From: Bimuria novae-zelandiae CBS 107.79
Taxonomy: Eukaryota > Ascomycota > Dothideomycetes > Pleosporales > Didymosphaeriaceae
Length of the DNA stretch: 27,023 bases
Assembly: GCA_010015655.1 (NCBI GenBank)
Contig: ML976710.1
Coordinates: forward strand, 466,581 to 493,603
Direction: 5' to 3'
A program made the position numbers and the translations under genes. The notes beneath the pieces were generated by a model. That model saw only the letters and a program-made list of their open reading frames with translations, had not been told where the DNA came from and searched no databases. This document shows, in pieces, positions 8,799 to 19,501 of this stretch; positions within the stretch are counted from its first letter, which is position 1, and each line of letters starts with the position of its first letter.

Positions 8799-10900
8799 TC
8801 ACCGCGGTCTCCAAATCCTAACCCTTCCGTCATCTCCAGCGCTCGCGAAACACCTTGGATCCGTCGGGTGCCATGCAACAGCATTCACACAACCCTCATG
8901 CGCGTCCAAGGTCTCCACGAGCATGCCATTGCCATTATTCCGCCAGATGTACAACCTGCCATCTGCTTCTTGTCAGCATTGCTGTCGGCAAAACTTCAGA
9001 AAACAGGCTGTGACCTACCCTCACTGCCACTGACCACGAAACTCTCAGCAGCGCCCCCAAAAGAACTCCTTATTATGAAGTTCTCCTGCACATGCCCCTC
9101 GAACCCTTGGACTTCCCTCCCGGTGTCGATCTCAATTAGCCGAATCTTGTTCTTATTCATGGAGACGAGCATGTGTGTTGAATCAGCACTGATGGCAACA
9201 CTAGTGAGCTTAACATCTTCGAAGTGCCATTCGCAGAGCTCTTCTTTTGTCAGGAAGTCGTATACTTGAATCTGATTCTCAAGGAGGACCACAAGGCGGC
9301 TGCCGTCGGGCGAAATGGCCAGGTCGTTAACCCGAATGTTGTCATTATGGTGAGAAGTGAAAGCATGCACGAGCTGGCCGTCGAGGTCCCAAACGCAGCA
9401 GCCGTACTTGGTATCTTGGGAGCCAATGACCACGTGTGTGCCTGAGGGCGCCCACGTGGCTGTTGTGCAAGGGTAGGTGAAATCATTAATCAACCTCAAG
9501 CAGGTTCCCGTCTACGACATGTCAGTATATGGCTCAATCATATCCAAGAGTAGTCAGTCTTGATATGCGTAAACAGAGACAGCAAAGACGATGATTGACG
9601 AAGACAAAAATTAGCGCCAAGAAACGACATACCTCAACATCCCATATTCTTGCGGAATTCTCTTGCTGCGCGCAGCACGTTATGATCTTCGTGTCGTCTG
9701 GGCTCCATGCCAAATGTGTCACCCCTGAGTCGTGGTCATCCAGTTGGTGCAGCCTCTTGTAGTTTGTGGTGTCGTAGATGACCACAGTCTTGTCTTTGCT
9801 TGTTGACGCAAGCTTTCTACCATCATGTGAGTATTTCAGATACCACACTTCATCGTGATGCCCCTTGAGCTCCAGCACAGGCTTCCTGGGGAAGTCATCA
9901 CGATCGCAGATGTGGTCGACATATAGTGAAGGTGATTCGGCAGTGTTGTGGTAGACACAATTGGATATCCAACCGTCCTTTACTTCGTCCAGTAGCGCAG
10001 CTAATCGGTGCTCCGGTATCATGACACTAGGTGAAATTGATTCTGTCGAGCATTAGTATTTATTCGAAACGTGTGACATTCGTGCGGCTCACTTGAGAGT
10101 TCAGACAGTAAGAGATTTCGGGAGTCGCCTTCGGCTCCATCCCAACCGGCTTGTGTTTTGAGATCGTCTGCGGACGGGCACATCATGAGACTGCGAGAAA
10201 TTAGCAAAAGCTGAAATGCTATCAACTCTGCTCAAAGTGCTCACCTAGAAAGAGTGTGTAACCGACCCACGTCTTGATGAAGAGGAGTCAACTCTTGCCG
10301 TAACACCATAAGTGCCTTGCCCAAATCTCTCGCCTCGAGCAATTCCAGGTACTTTTGCTGTTTTAGCCAGAAAAGCATCTCGTCTCGATTTGCACCTTCG
10401 GCAAGGGGTAACCCTTGGGCACGATGCGACTGTGCTATCGACCTCGACTTGCCCCATGACTTGTCATATCCAGACGGGTTGCCGAGTGGTATGCCTCCAC
10501 CATTATCGTAAGAATTCGTTCCAAATAGTAGCTCTTCCGCTTCGGCCCAGTCCCCACTCAACACAGCTGTGCGAAATGCTGCGACCGTCGGGCCTTCTAG
10601 GGTATATCCACTCTCTTTCACTAAAGCGCCAGCAGCGTCGCTATAGCCCAGGTCGGACAAACTTTGTATAAGGATGCGCGTGACCTCTTCCCTGTCGTGG
10701 CCGAAGAAGGGCGACGACAGGGACTTCACGCCTGCTACCGAGCTTCCATTGGTGTACGAGCCGTTGCTCTCGGACTTGTGGGCGTCTCCATTTGCGAATT
10801 TGCCCAGCGTCGAGCGAGGGCCGGGCGAGCGAGAGGCGCCGTTGCTGTAGCCATTCGTGGGAGAGTGGGACCGTTTTGAAGCATCGCTGTCAAGGCGCAT
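8799..10900 (-). CDS. GID7: WDR26/Gid7 homologue, LisH-CTLH-WD40 subunit of the GID/CTLH E3 ubiquitin ligase
   Basis: Five exons, complement(join(8799..8962,9019..9511,9633..10042,10093..10190,10245..10900)), 606 residues; introns are 54, 50, 121 and 56 nt. Residues 1-63 are low-complexity. LisH is at about 70-96 (EEVTRILIQSLSDLGY), CTLH/CRA at about 104-219 (VAAFRTAVLSGDWAEAEELL, then MLFWLKQQKYLELLE) and SLMMCPSADDL after the first intron. Then come about seven WD40 blades, for example LKGHHDEVWYLKYSHDG and VNAVAWHPTD, ending RVRIWRPR. In yeast, Gid7 helps the GID ligase mark gluconeogenic enzymes for degradation after glucose returns; WDR26 is the animal counterpart. ATG 10900 is the only in-frame Met available, but the frame stays open without ATG for 104 more codons upstream (to 11212), so the true N-terminus may be longer. 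Housekeeping gene, on the same strand as its neighbours. Confidence 0.92.
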
Positions 10901-12626
10901 GGTCCCGTCTGTTCTGCGCCGTCGTTTCTTGGTGTGATGTGAGGACCGGCCTCGCTCGAGCGGTAGTTCGGAACTCTCAGAGAGCTCGTCGTCGCTCTCT
11001 TGGGCACCGCGTCTGCGCTTAGTCGTAGTTGTGTCCGCGGTGGTGGTGGTCGGCTCGACTGAGGTGGTGGCTGCGGGCTCGTGGGGATGTTCGGGGGCAG
11101 AGAATACTGGGGATGGAGAAGCTGGGGAGTTCGGGATGGTTGGGTGGTCGGAGGCGTATGGGGAAGGGACGTTTGGGGCGGTTTCGTCTGCCAGGACGAA
11201 CGCTGGGGCAAGTTACCCGCAGTGATGCGAGTACACGTTGGGAGAGGCGGCCGTGCCCTCAGATCGCGCGCTGAAAAGATGGTTGGGGACTCATAGGATG
11301 CTCGAGTCTCGAGGAGCTCACGTGGTCGGGGGGAACCACAGGTCGGCGTGAGGAAGGCGCGGGCGGTGGCGGGCAAGCTCCGGCCGTGGTGAGCACTCGA
11401 CGATGTCACCGGCGAACGTGATGATGTGAGCTGTCAGTCAAGCGGGTGCCTTGGACGCGGACCGGCAGCCTGTCTTCGTTCCGGGAGCGATGTGCGTTTG
11501 GGCGGGGGCTGTAGCGTCTGTAGCGGTTGTTGTAGAGTGACTGTTGCTTGAGTCGCGAGCTCGTGGTGTTCACAGGACAACCGGCGGATAGATGCGAGAT
11601 CCTGGTCTACGCTTAACCTCGATACGGAACAAGCAGAACGCCGCCGCGTCACGTACCACAATGAGAGACTAGAAATGGCCGAGTATCAGTATAGGGCTAT
11701 GGGCTAGAACAATGATCACATCCAGCGGATATAGCATGTATAGATAGTACTGTGAGGGATAGTGCTGTGAGGGATAGTACTGTGCGGGATAGTACTGTGA
11801 GGCTTGGAAGGTACAAGAGACATCCGCGGCAGGAGCTCGGTACCCTGGTCACGGGAGCTTCGTCTCGATTGCGATAAGACAACGCACTAACAAACCCACA
11901 TCCTACCCCGCCGCAGCTGCCATCGTGGAACCGTCCAACTCCGACGAGCCATGTGCAGCATCTCGGTCTGTATAGTCTAGTTTTGCGGAGCGAGGCGTGG
12001 TTGCTGTTCTGTGTTGTTTCTTTGACGAACGAACCAGGGACGGCCTGCACACGTCACATGAAACGCCGAAGCGCTGGCGTCTGCCCGAACCAACCACGCG
12101 ATTTGAGGCTGGTCCAGCATCAGATGAACCCTTTAATGGTACAGGCAGAGGCTGAAAACCTGTGAACCAACTTGAGATAACCACTAGCCGCTGTCATATG
12201 GCCGACGGCCAGAATGCATTCGTTGCACCACGGAATCGTGGTAGCGTCGACCCTCATATTGATGTTTGAACGGAACAATCTTTCAGATTCTAAGCTACGC
12301 GCCTGTTCGGCCTACGAGCCATTGATACCGTACATCCTTTTGGTTTGTGTGGCTCATGGCTGGGTCGTTGAGTGAAGCCAATAGGCGTGGAGAGTTGGAG
12401 CGTCCTGAACAAAGTGTGGGTGAGGGGTCGGACCACATCACAACTTCTATCAAACACTTACTACACGGTTGTTCCATATAGGTTGCGTATTTGACAAATT
12501 ATGGATTATTGTCGTCATGTACCCGAGGAGGGCATCTAGCTTACGTATGTAGCTGTGATCTCCTCTCCTGATCCTCACTGAGCTCTACCTCAACCGCAGA
12601 CCATATCTATATGGAACGCAAGATAT
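10901..12626. other. Long intergenic region between the Gid7 homologue and GH1 genes
   Basis: About 1.7 kb. The part to 11212 is in frame with the Gid7 homologue and Pro/Ser/Thr/Lys-rich (see findings). A 15-bp minisatellite is at 11745-11804. The remainder shows only short, low-complexity open frames without family resemblance. It should contain the Gid7-homologue promoter and the 3' end of the GH1 gene. Confidence 0.5.
11745..11804. repeat. 15-bp tandem repeat, four copies
   Basis: Four head-to-tail copies of TAGTACTGTGAGGGA start at 11745, 11760, 11775 and 11790, with one or two substitutions among them. It lies in non-coding sequence. Confidence 0.9.
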
Positions 12627-14584
12627 TTAAAACTTCATCGTGGCGTTACTGCTCGTGTCTGACTCGTGTTCCCTGCTCTCGTTAGCTTTCCAGACCCTGA
12701 GACCAAACACGGGGATCAACTTACCTGAACCAGTTCAAAAACTGGAACATACTTGCTTTGGGCGTCCGTTCCAAGCTCGTGTAGTTCACGTATTGCAGTC
12801 CGAAACGCACGCTACTGCCCTGGTACCACTCAAAGTTGTCGAAAATAGCCCATCCCCATGCGCCCGTCACGTTTACTTTGTCTTCATGGATGCTCAAGAG
12901 GATCTGGTCCAGATAATTCTGGAGATAGTCCGCTCGACGCAAGTCCCAGAGTGCCGGCGCTAAATTTTGCCAATTGCCCTCCCAGGGCTCGGCGAAACCA
13001 AACTCCGTGACGACGATGTCGGGCACAGAAGGAAAGAGCTCGGTGGTGATGTGCTTAAGGAACTTCCGCACACCAGATGGTGCAGAGTACAGCCATCCCA
13101 CCCCCGGGTCTGCTGCAGGACCAATTGGGAATCCGTTTGGAGAAATTGACCGGGAACCAGCGCAGTCTGGGAACCCGGGATGCGAGCGATTCGAAGCGCA
13201 TGCCTCGACACCACCATCTATCTCATACGCCATATAGCTGGTGTACGGATCGATGGCATAAAAGTCACACGATCCCTTTATTAAGTCCTTCTCCTCCTGG
13301 GTGAATTCGGGAAGGAGGTCGCCCAGCGTGTCTTTAAGGGTCTGAGGGTAATCTCCATCAGTCCAAGGCCCACCGAACCAGCCGATGCTGAAGTCAAAGT
13401 TGCGCTGACGCGCCTCTTCATCCCCAGGGCTGGTGGAATTGGCCTCGAAATAGTTGCCCGAATTCTTGAATGTAATTCTCCCGTGGCCCTTGAACTCGTT
13501 GTGGTACCACTTCGCCACCTTCGCATGGGCAAGCAACGTGTGGTGGCCGCACAGGAACCGCGCCTCATCACCACCTGTCACTCCGTTAGGTGCGGGGTAG
13601 TACTCTCCCGCCGGGTAGGAAGCGTATTGCCAGTTGCAGTACTGCGGTTCATTGATGGTGAACCATTCATCTACATAAGCATCGTAGCGGGAGATGACGA
13701 ATTTGGCGTAGTTGAAGAAGTGATCGACAATGCGACGGTCGGTCCAGGCACCGTATTCGGAGAAGAGCGCAAGCGGAGTGTCCCAGTGGAAGAGAGTCAC
13801 TGCTGGGGCGATCCCATTGGCGTGCATCTCCGAGATAACGTCATCATAGTGCTTCACAGCGGCCTCGTTCACGGGACCGTGTCCGAAAGGGAAGAATCGC
13901 GGCCACGAGAAGCTGGGGCTGAAAGCTGGGAAGCATCAGATGAAAAAGCTCGAATATAGTGTACTTCTGCTTATAGAGAAACCTACCAGGCATGCCCAGA
14001 CCTTTCAACCTGGCAAAGTCCTGCTTGTACAGCCAGTAATGGCTAGCCACCACGTCGCCAGTTGAGTTGTCTAGAACGGTGTTCGGCGGCCGGTGGGATA
14101 GGAGCTGAAGTCACAAAATCAGCATTCAGCTCCAAGGTGCGGTGAACCAGGTGCTTACATCCCAAATACTCGGCCCCTTGCCTTCATCTTTCGCTGCTCC
14201 TTCAATCTGGTACGAGCTGCTACTGACACCCCACTTGAAACCTTTCGGTAGTTTCAATTCCTTGAGCTCGGGGTAGTTCGATCCAACAAGAGCATGGAAA
14301 CGGTCCGCGTCAGGCTGAGGATAGGAGGAGGGTTCGGGTGTCGGCTCCACAGTGGTAGTTACCGGCCCCGTGGCAACAGGTCCAACCATATTCCACAGCT
14401 CATTGAGCTCATGATCAGAGAAGTCGGTGCGGGTGAAAGCAGTGGCTTGTGCTGAGGCATTGAAACTCGCGGTGCTATACCCAGCAGGCAGGGTGAATGT
14501 AGGGACCGAGCCATTGGCGGACTGAGCAGATCCCAAAGATGCCAAAGAGAGTGCCAACGAAAGCACAGACTTCAGATGCGCCAT
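12627..14584 (-). CDS. Secreted glycoside hydrolase family 1 (beta-glucosidase-like)
   Basis: Four exons, complement(join(12627..12672,12725..13925,13987..14104,14159..14584)), 596 residues. Introns are 54, 61 and 52 nt. Signal peptide at 1-20, then an unusual spacer of about 90 residues rich in Thr/Pro ([16 protein letters not shown]) before the barrel begins at [19 protein letters not shown] (111-129). Other motifs are LFHWDTP, the acid/base Glu274 in TINEP, and the nucleophile Glu489 in VTEFGF, where the family usually has TENG. GH1 enzymes hydrolyse beta-glucosides with retention; secretion fits nutrient scavenging or release of plant glycosides. The last intron has a perfect GTAAGT donor, and its retention would end the protein two bases into the intron (582 residues), so the 3' micro-exon is likely but not proved. 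The start is the first ATG, giving the signal peptide. Confidence 0.9.
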
Positions 14585-15474
14585 CTTTCGAGTTTGTGCA
14601 ACCGATGAAGAAAGGCACGTCTGCACAATGGCAACAAGACGGTACGGGAGAAAAAGTACTTATGAGCTCAGGGAGCTCCAAGCTATAGCTCCAGCCACTA
14701 CGGCCATTGCCCAGCCGCCATTCTGCTTCTACATGTCGCGAACCCGGGTTTTCACTGCTTTGACATGCATCGAGCAGCGCGAACCCCTCTTCGACTGCGG
14801 CGAAGCAGAGCGGACGGCACGGAAGCATGCAGAAATTAATTAAACTGGGATTGTTATAGGTCGGAACGAAAGGGCTAAGATGAACTCCCTAAACCGCACT
14901 GAGAAAATCAAGATAATCAACGTCATTGCGAAGAATGCGGTGCGTTGAAAGCTGAGGCTGTAGAAGCTCAAACGGAGCAGACGGCAGTTGTGTCCGTGCT
15001 AAATGTGGTTAGCCGATCCTGCGATGTATACTGATTGGTGGAAGGTTGTTTTCTAGAAACTGTGGGGTAAATGCACCAGATCTTGGAATCGCATGGGCGG
15101 ACCTGCTTTCCACTACCTCGGAAGCAAAGTTTATTCGCACGCAGGGTGATGTAGGGAAGAAAGCTGTTCCAGAAGTCGTGATCAGCAGCAATCGAATGGG
15201 AGCAAATGTCGATTACTTATTAATGACTAGGGTAGAAATTCTCGGCTATCATTACTAGCTATCCATTTTATCCATGTTGAGAAACCAAATCGCACGATAT
15301 AACATCGGATTTTGAGGCGCAGAGTCATCGCTGTGTACTCAGTGGTTCTGCACCTGACGTGCATCCATCTGTCCCTAAGTTCGCGGGGTATTCGTGGAGA
15401 GAAGCCATGAGCTTCAAACCGAAGAAAGAGATCATGAACATTCTACGGTTGAGCCTCGCACGCCGTGGCATGGT
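14585..15474. other. Intergenic region upstream of the GH1 gene
   Basis: About 890 bp between two minus-strand genes. Open frames on both strands near 15000-15250 have no recognisable domain or splice continuation. It presumably holds the GH1 promoter and the 3' end of the histone chaperone gene; no clear TATA or repeat was found. Confidence 0.45.
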
Positions 15475-16577
15475 TTATGCTTTGCGCTGCTTCTTGTTCG
15501 GAGGCGAACTAGTTCGGCCTTTGCCTACGAGGCCGCGGATGTCGATCTCGTCTCCGGACTCATTTTCATCCTCGTCCATATCTTCTACACCGATCTCCGA
15601 AAGGTCGTCTCCGTCCTGCTCGTGGGCGGATTCTGGTTGTGGTTAGTGATGTGATTGTAGAGTACAAGTGGGGAACGCACTGAAATATTTAATGGCAGAT
15701 GGCCATAGATCTTCGGCAATGAGTGTAGCGATCTCTCCGCCTTGAGGATAGACCTCGGTCTCCTGATAATCGGTCTGGTCTTCGTCCTCATCTTCGTCGT
15801 CCTCTACCTTCTCGCCGCACTTGAGCCTCGCTATCCGCTCAGCATCCTCTTTCGCCGTCTGCTCAGATTCCTCTGCGCTGACCCATCGATAGTCGGAGAC
15901 AAATCCGAACCATGCGAAGAAGCTGGGCGATGCTTCTGTGCTTTCCTCAATCATTGAAACCAACTTCTTGTATTCTGGCAATTCGGAGTCCTTCGATTTA
16001 GAGCTTCCGTTTGCAGACTTTGCGCTCTTCTTCCTCGCCTGGAAAAGATCGAAGGCCGCATCTGAGAGACCCTCTGTGGGGTCTTTGCCCTTCTTCCAGT
16101 CGATCTTCACTGGCTCGGAGACGAGACCCTCCCAGTCCTTTGACTTGCGGAACCAGAACTTCTTCTCTAGCACCTTGTTTTCGAAATATTCATTGTCACT
16201 GAAACCGAATTTGATCAAGACGCTTCGGGGTGAGCCTTTGGGGTCGTCGATTTCGAAGCGGGTAACCTCTAGTGTTTCGAAGCACTCGGCGAAGATCTGG
16301 GCGTCAGAGGGCAGGATGAAAGAATCGAACTCAGTCGGAGCTTGCTCGAAAACAAGCGTCCAGAAGTGAGGGATCTTGGCAACCAGTTCGGCGCGTTCCT
16401 GCCAGAGGGGCGCATTAAGCTCATTCGATTTCCGGACTGCGATTGTCAGTAACCAATTTGAGAGGCGGAGCATTGGGCCTTACTAAGTTCTAACTCCACG
16501 TTTTCAAACTCAGCCTCGAGGACGTCAAGCTCCTCAAAGCGTGCCTGCACCTCTTCAGGCTCCGCATTTAATGTCAT
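15475..16577 (-). CDS. NAP/SET-family histone chaperone (Vps75/SET-like)
   Basis: Three exons, complement(join(15475..15632,15681..16436,16484..16577)), 335 residues. Introns are 47 and 48 nt, with branch sites TACTGACA and CACTAACC. An N-terminal coiled helix (EELDVLEAEFENVELELIRK, then NELNAPLWQERAE) forms the NAP dimerisation region. IPHFWTLVFEQ and YFENKVLEKKFWF belong to the earmuff fold, and SPSFFAWFGFV is typical of SET proteins. A Lys/Ser-rich insert lies before SMIEESTEASPS. An acidic run (EDDEDEDEDQ) and an acidic tail ending in PPNKKQRKA, a possible nuclear signal, complete it. The family binds H3-H4 or H2A-H2B and guides nucleosome assembly or histone acetylation in the nucleus. 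The ATG at 16577 has CAAA before it and gives the usual family start; in-frame ATGs at 16631 and 16670 would add 18 or 31 poorly conserved residues. Confidence 0.88.
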
Positions 16578-16670
16578 TTTGCGACTACGTAATGGAAGTT
16601 CTGCGCCAAAAGAGTTTTCTAGAAAAGGCATTTTAGTATACAGTGCGAAGACGTTCCGGCTATCAAACAT

Positions 16671-17391
16671 ACGGGAAGCTCACCACTGTGGTATTAATAA
16701 GTGTGTAAAGAGTTCTTGTCGTGTTGGGCGTGCAGTGTTTTGTTGAGCGCTCGAGTCGCCCAACCCAAAAAATTACCTTCGGTCCAAGCTCCGCGCGCAC
16801 GGTTCACCGGCGTTAACCCACATCTGGCGGAGATAGGCATGTGACTTCACTACGCGTCTGGTTCTCTCAGGTCCCTCCTGAGGACTCGTTGTTTCACACA
16901 GGCCTCCTTTGCCCTAGACGCTTTTGTTCATTCGGAGTCGCTCGTGACCGTTCAGAAGTCGCAGGAGCAGCTCAGGCAACAGGACGGAAGGAGTCACGAA
17001 CTAGCAACGGCGGCTTGGGCGATCTACGGTCGGATCCATTCTTCTCGCTACTCTACACTGAGCTCGGATCCTTCTAGTAATATATCTCTTTCTATCGTCA
17101 CTTCCCGACGATATTCCCAGAATCGGTTCACCCAGGTTTCCAAGTCAGCTTTTCGTGGGTGACTCATAAAGAATGCCTCGCCGCCCTTTCCTCAGCCCTA
17201 TATAAACTCGGTGTCTTCGCAGCATAAGAGCAAGAACGACTCAACGCGAATACGAGAACCTGTCCCTCTCCATACATACCGATTCGCGACCAATCAATAT
17301 CGAGCCACAAGCTGTAACAACACATGTACGTCATTTACCTTAGCACAAGAGCGGCCACTCACACCTCTTGAAATCTGCTGCATCAATTACC
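16671..17391. promoter_or_regulatory. Divergent promoter region, histone chaperone / nucleotidyltransferase-like gene
   Basis: About 0.7 kb separates two divergently transcribed genes, so it must hold both promoters. A TATA box is visible for the + strand gene (separate entry). No ORF with coding character was found. Confidence 0.55.
17199..17206 (+). promoter_or_regulatory. TATA box of the nucleotidyltransferase-like gene
   Basis: TATATAAA follows a C-rich stretch and lies 186 bp before the ATG, which would leave a leader of roughly 150 nt. This is the clearest TATA match near any gene start in the window. Confidence 0.5.
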
Positions 17392-18570
17392 ATGGGCGGC
17401 CAGGCCTTCGCGCACCTCCAGACGGACCCGCCCATTCACGTTCCGCGACTGTCACCGGAGACCTACCAACAGGTTGCCGCGACCATTACCTCAAAGCTGG
17501 AGACACTGTTCAACCGTGTCACAATTCCACGCGAAGCTCCCGGCAAACCCGATTTCGGCGACATTGATTTCATTGTAGAAGGCGCACGCGATCCGTACGA
17601 CAAGAACATTCTAGCGACAGTCAAAAAACTACTCGAGGCTGAGTACCTCGTCGACCATTCATTCGCCATCAGACACCCCAGCGTTCCAGGAGCTTACATC
17701 CAGGTTGATGTTGAGCTGTCGCCTCGCAGTGGCACGGAAGATGGTGCCGCACTGTTCGAGTGGACAAAGTTCATGAAGAGTGACGCGGACCTCCTCCAGA
17801 TTGTCGGGGTCGTGCATCGTTCATTGGGTCTCACTTGTAACGACAAGGGTTTGCATGTCCGCGTCGAAGAGGTCCAGGCTTACAACAAGAAGAAGAGCAT
17901 GATTTTCCTGACGCGGTATCCCAACGAGGCAATGGACTTCTACGGATACGACAAAGCCAAGTACTATGAGGGATTCCAGGACGAAGGCGAGCTGTTTGAC
18001 TGGGCTACCAATGGTCGTTGGTTCTACTGGAAGGTCTATGAGGACCGTGAAGAAGTATCGAATGATCGAGCGCGAATGAACAAGCGAGCCATGTTTCGCC
18101 GATTCGTGCACGATTACATGCCTTCTTGTGGGAAAGGGACTACCGGACCGAAGAAATCAGAGGAGATCGATACGGATGCCAGGAAAGCCAACCCACAGCG
18201 ACAACTGGTCCTCGAAGAAGCTCTACGTACATTCAACAAGCGTGAGGAGTACGACGCCCTCATGCTGGAACACAAGACGAAAGGCGTCGAAGATGCACTT
18301 TGGCTTCAGATCAGTAATTCTATACCATTACAAGACGCAGCTCGCGGGACCACCTTGAAAGGACTGAGGCGATGGGTAGCTTTCAAGAACGGCCTTCCAT
18401 ACATTACCGAGCAACCGATTGCAGGCAGTCAGAAGCTAAAGTGGACTGATCATATCACGGACAACACCATGTCAGACGTCCTGACCTGGGTCGCAGAGAA
18501 TAGGGAGCAGATCAGGAAGATGGAGGAAGATCGCGCGAACGAAGCTCGTAATGCAGCGCTGAGAAAATGA
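17392..18570 (+). CDS. Putative nucleotidyltransferase-fold protein, function unknown
   Basis: Single exon, 392 residues, no signal peptide or membrane helix. The segment GKPDFGDIDFIV (51-62) has the D-x-D arrangement of DNA polymerase beta-type nucleotidyltransferases (Asp57, Asp59), and YIQVDVEL (102-109) supplies a plausible third acid, Asp106. That gives the metal-binding set of a possibly active enzyme; the assignment is an inference from this motif. The rest shows mixed alpha/beta character and a charged C-terminus (REQIRKMEEDRANEA). Similar uncharacterised proteins are, as far as I know, frequent in filamentous ascomycetes. The ATG at 17392 has an ideal ACCATGG context. It is divergent from the histone chaperone gene. 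Substrate and partner are unknown. Confidence 0.8.
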   Translation: MGGQAFAHLQTDPPIHVPRLSPETYQQVAATITSKLETLFNRVTIPREAPGKPDFGDIDFIVEGARDPYDKNILATVKKLLEAEYLVDHSFAIRHPSVPGAYIQVDVELSPRSGTEDGAALFEWTKFMKSDADLLQIVGVVHRSLGLTCNDKGLHVRVEEVQAYNKKKSMIFLTRYPNEAMDFYGYDKAKYYEGFQDEGELFDWATNGRWFYWKVYEDREEVSNDRARMNKRAMFRRFVHDYMPSCGKGTTGPKKSEEIDTDARKANPQRQLVLEEALRTFNKREEYDALMLEHKTKGVEDALWLQISNSIPLQDAARGTTLKGLRRWVAFKNGLPYITEQPIAGSQKLKWTDHITDNTMSDVLTWVAENREQIRKMEEDRANEARNAALRK

Positions 18571-19501
18571 GGAGCGATTGGTCTACTGCGTGGTGAGTAT
18601 ACGCTTAGCAGGTTCTTGTCTGGAGCAAGACGTTCGCTAGAATATTAGATGCAGAGTCACCCCAGGGCGCTGTTTGCACGGGTCGGACTTTTTAGCAGAG
18701 TCTGTGATCTGGAGCATTATGGTACGAGATCGCCGGAATCAAGCGTGGATGAAGCATGGTGTGGCACCGTGACGCAGAATAATGGAGAGGGCCGGACTAG
18801 AAGTCACCATTTATTGTTGCATTCTCGTAGTTGCAGACCAGGTACACTAGGAGCATGTCGGCCTTCAGGCACCTCCTCGAAAATTGCGAGACATCGTAGT
18901 ATAGCGACAGGACTCGCGTTATTACCTATCCTAGTATAGCTTAATGTAGAGAGGTGTGTATAATACCAACACGGCAATACCTCCACTGTTTATTCGTCTC
19001 CACACGTGTGCCGGTCTAACCTCGCAGAAGGCAAAAGAATATGCCACGTCAAAGCCGATGATAGCCACGATCTGACCATGTACCACGGGTGCCCCCACCA
19101 CATGTATTCGCGACAGCAAATTTTCAGTTTCGAAGGGGTAATGCATATCTAAGGTACTGCCAAGCTGGGTTTTGAAGGGGTAATCAGAACTCGAAAAAAG
19201 TGGAGCTTGGGTTAGAGCGCATCGCGCGAACCTTGAGGACCGGCCCGATGCTTGCTTCGATGAACGCACATGGGAACAGCACGCTAATAGCAATTTTGCA
19301 CCTCTCTGCGGAGTCGGGGCAAACAAATCTAAAGCAGAACTAAGGCGGTTATCGCGATTTCGCTGCAAGAGATAGATTCAAGGATATTGAAGGTTCTTTG
19401 TGTGCTCGTATCCGGCCAAGAGAGACCGCAGTGTTCGCTCACCGACGCGTCTTTCACGCACCACCACGGCAGTCTCACGCATTCGAACAAGGCAGTAGCG
19501 T
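18571..19501. other. Intergenic region before the asparaginase gene
   Basis: About 930 bp without convincing genes. A 16-bp word (GTTTCGAAGGGGTAAT) recurs with one change at 19127-19142 and 19169-19184, a 42-bp period that could be a paired regulatory site or chance. An in-frame TAG lies directly before the asparaginase ATG. Confidence 0.4.

Noticed and set aside
10735..11409. A 224-residue Pro/Ser/Arg-rich minus-strand ORF overlapping the Gid7-homologue start
   Set aside because: It begins at GTG, is in another frame from the LisH-WD40 protein, and has the low-complexity look of a shifted frame in GC-rich sequence.
13483..13959. A 158-residue + strand ORF
   Set aside because: It lies antisense to the GH1 catalytic domain; no domain is recognised.
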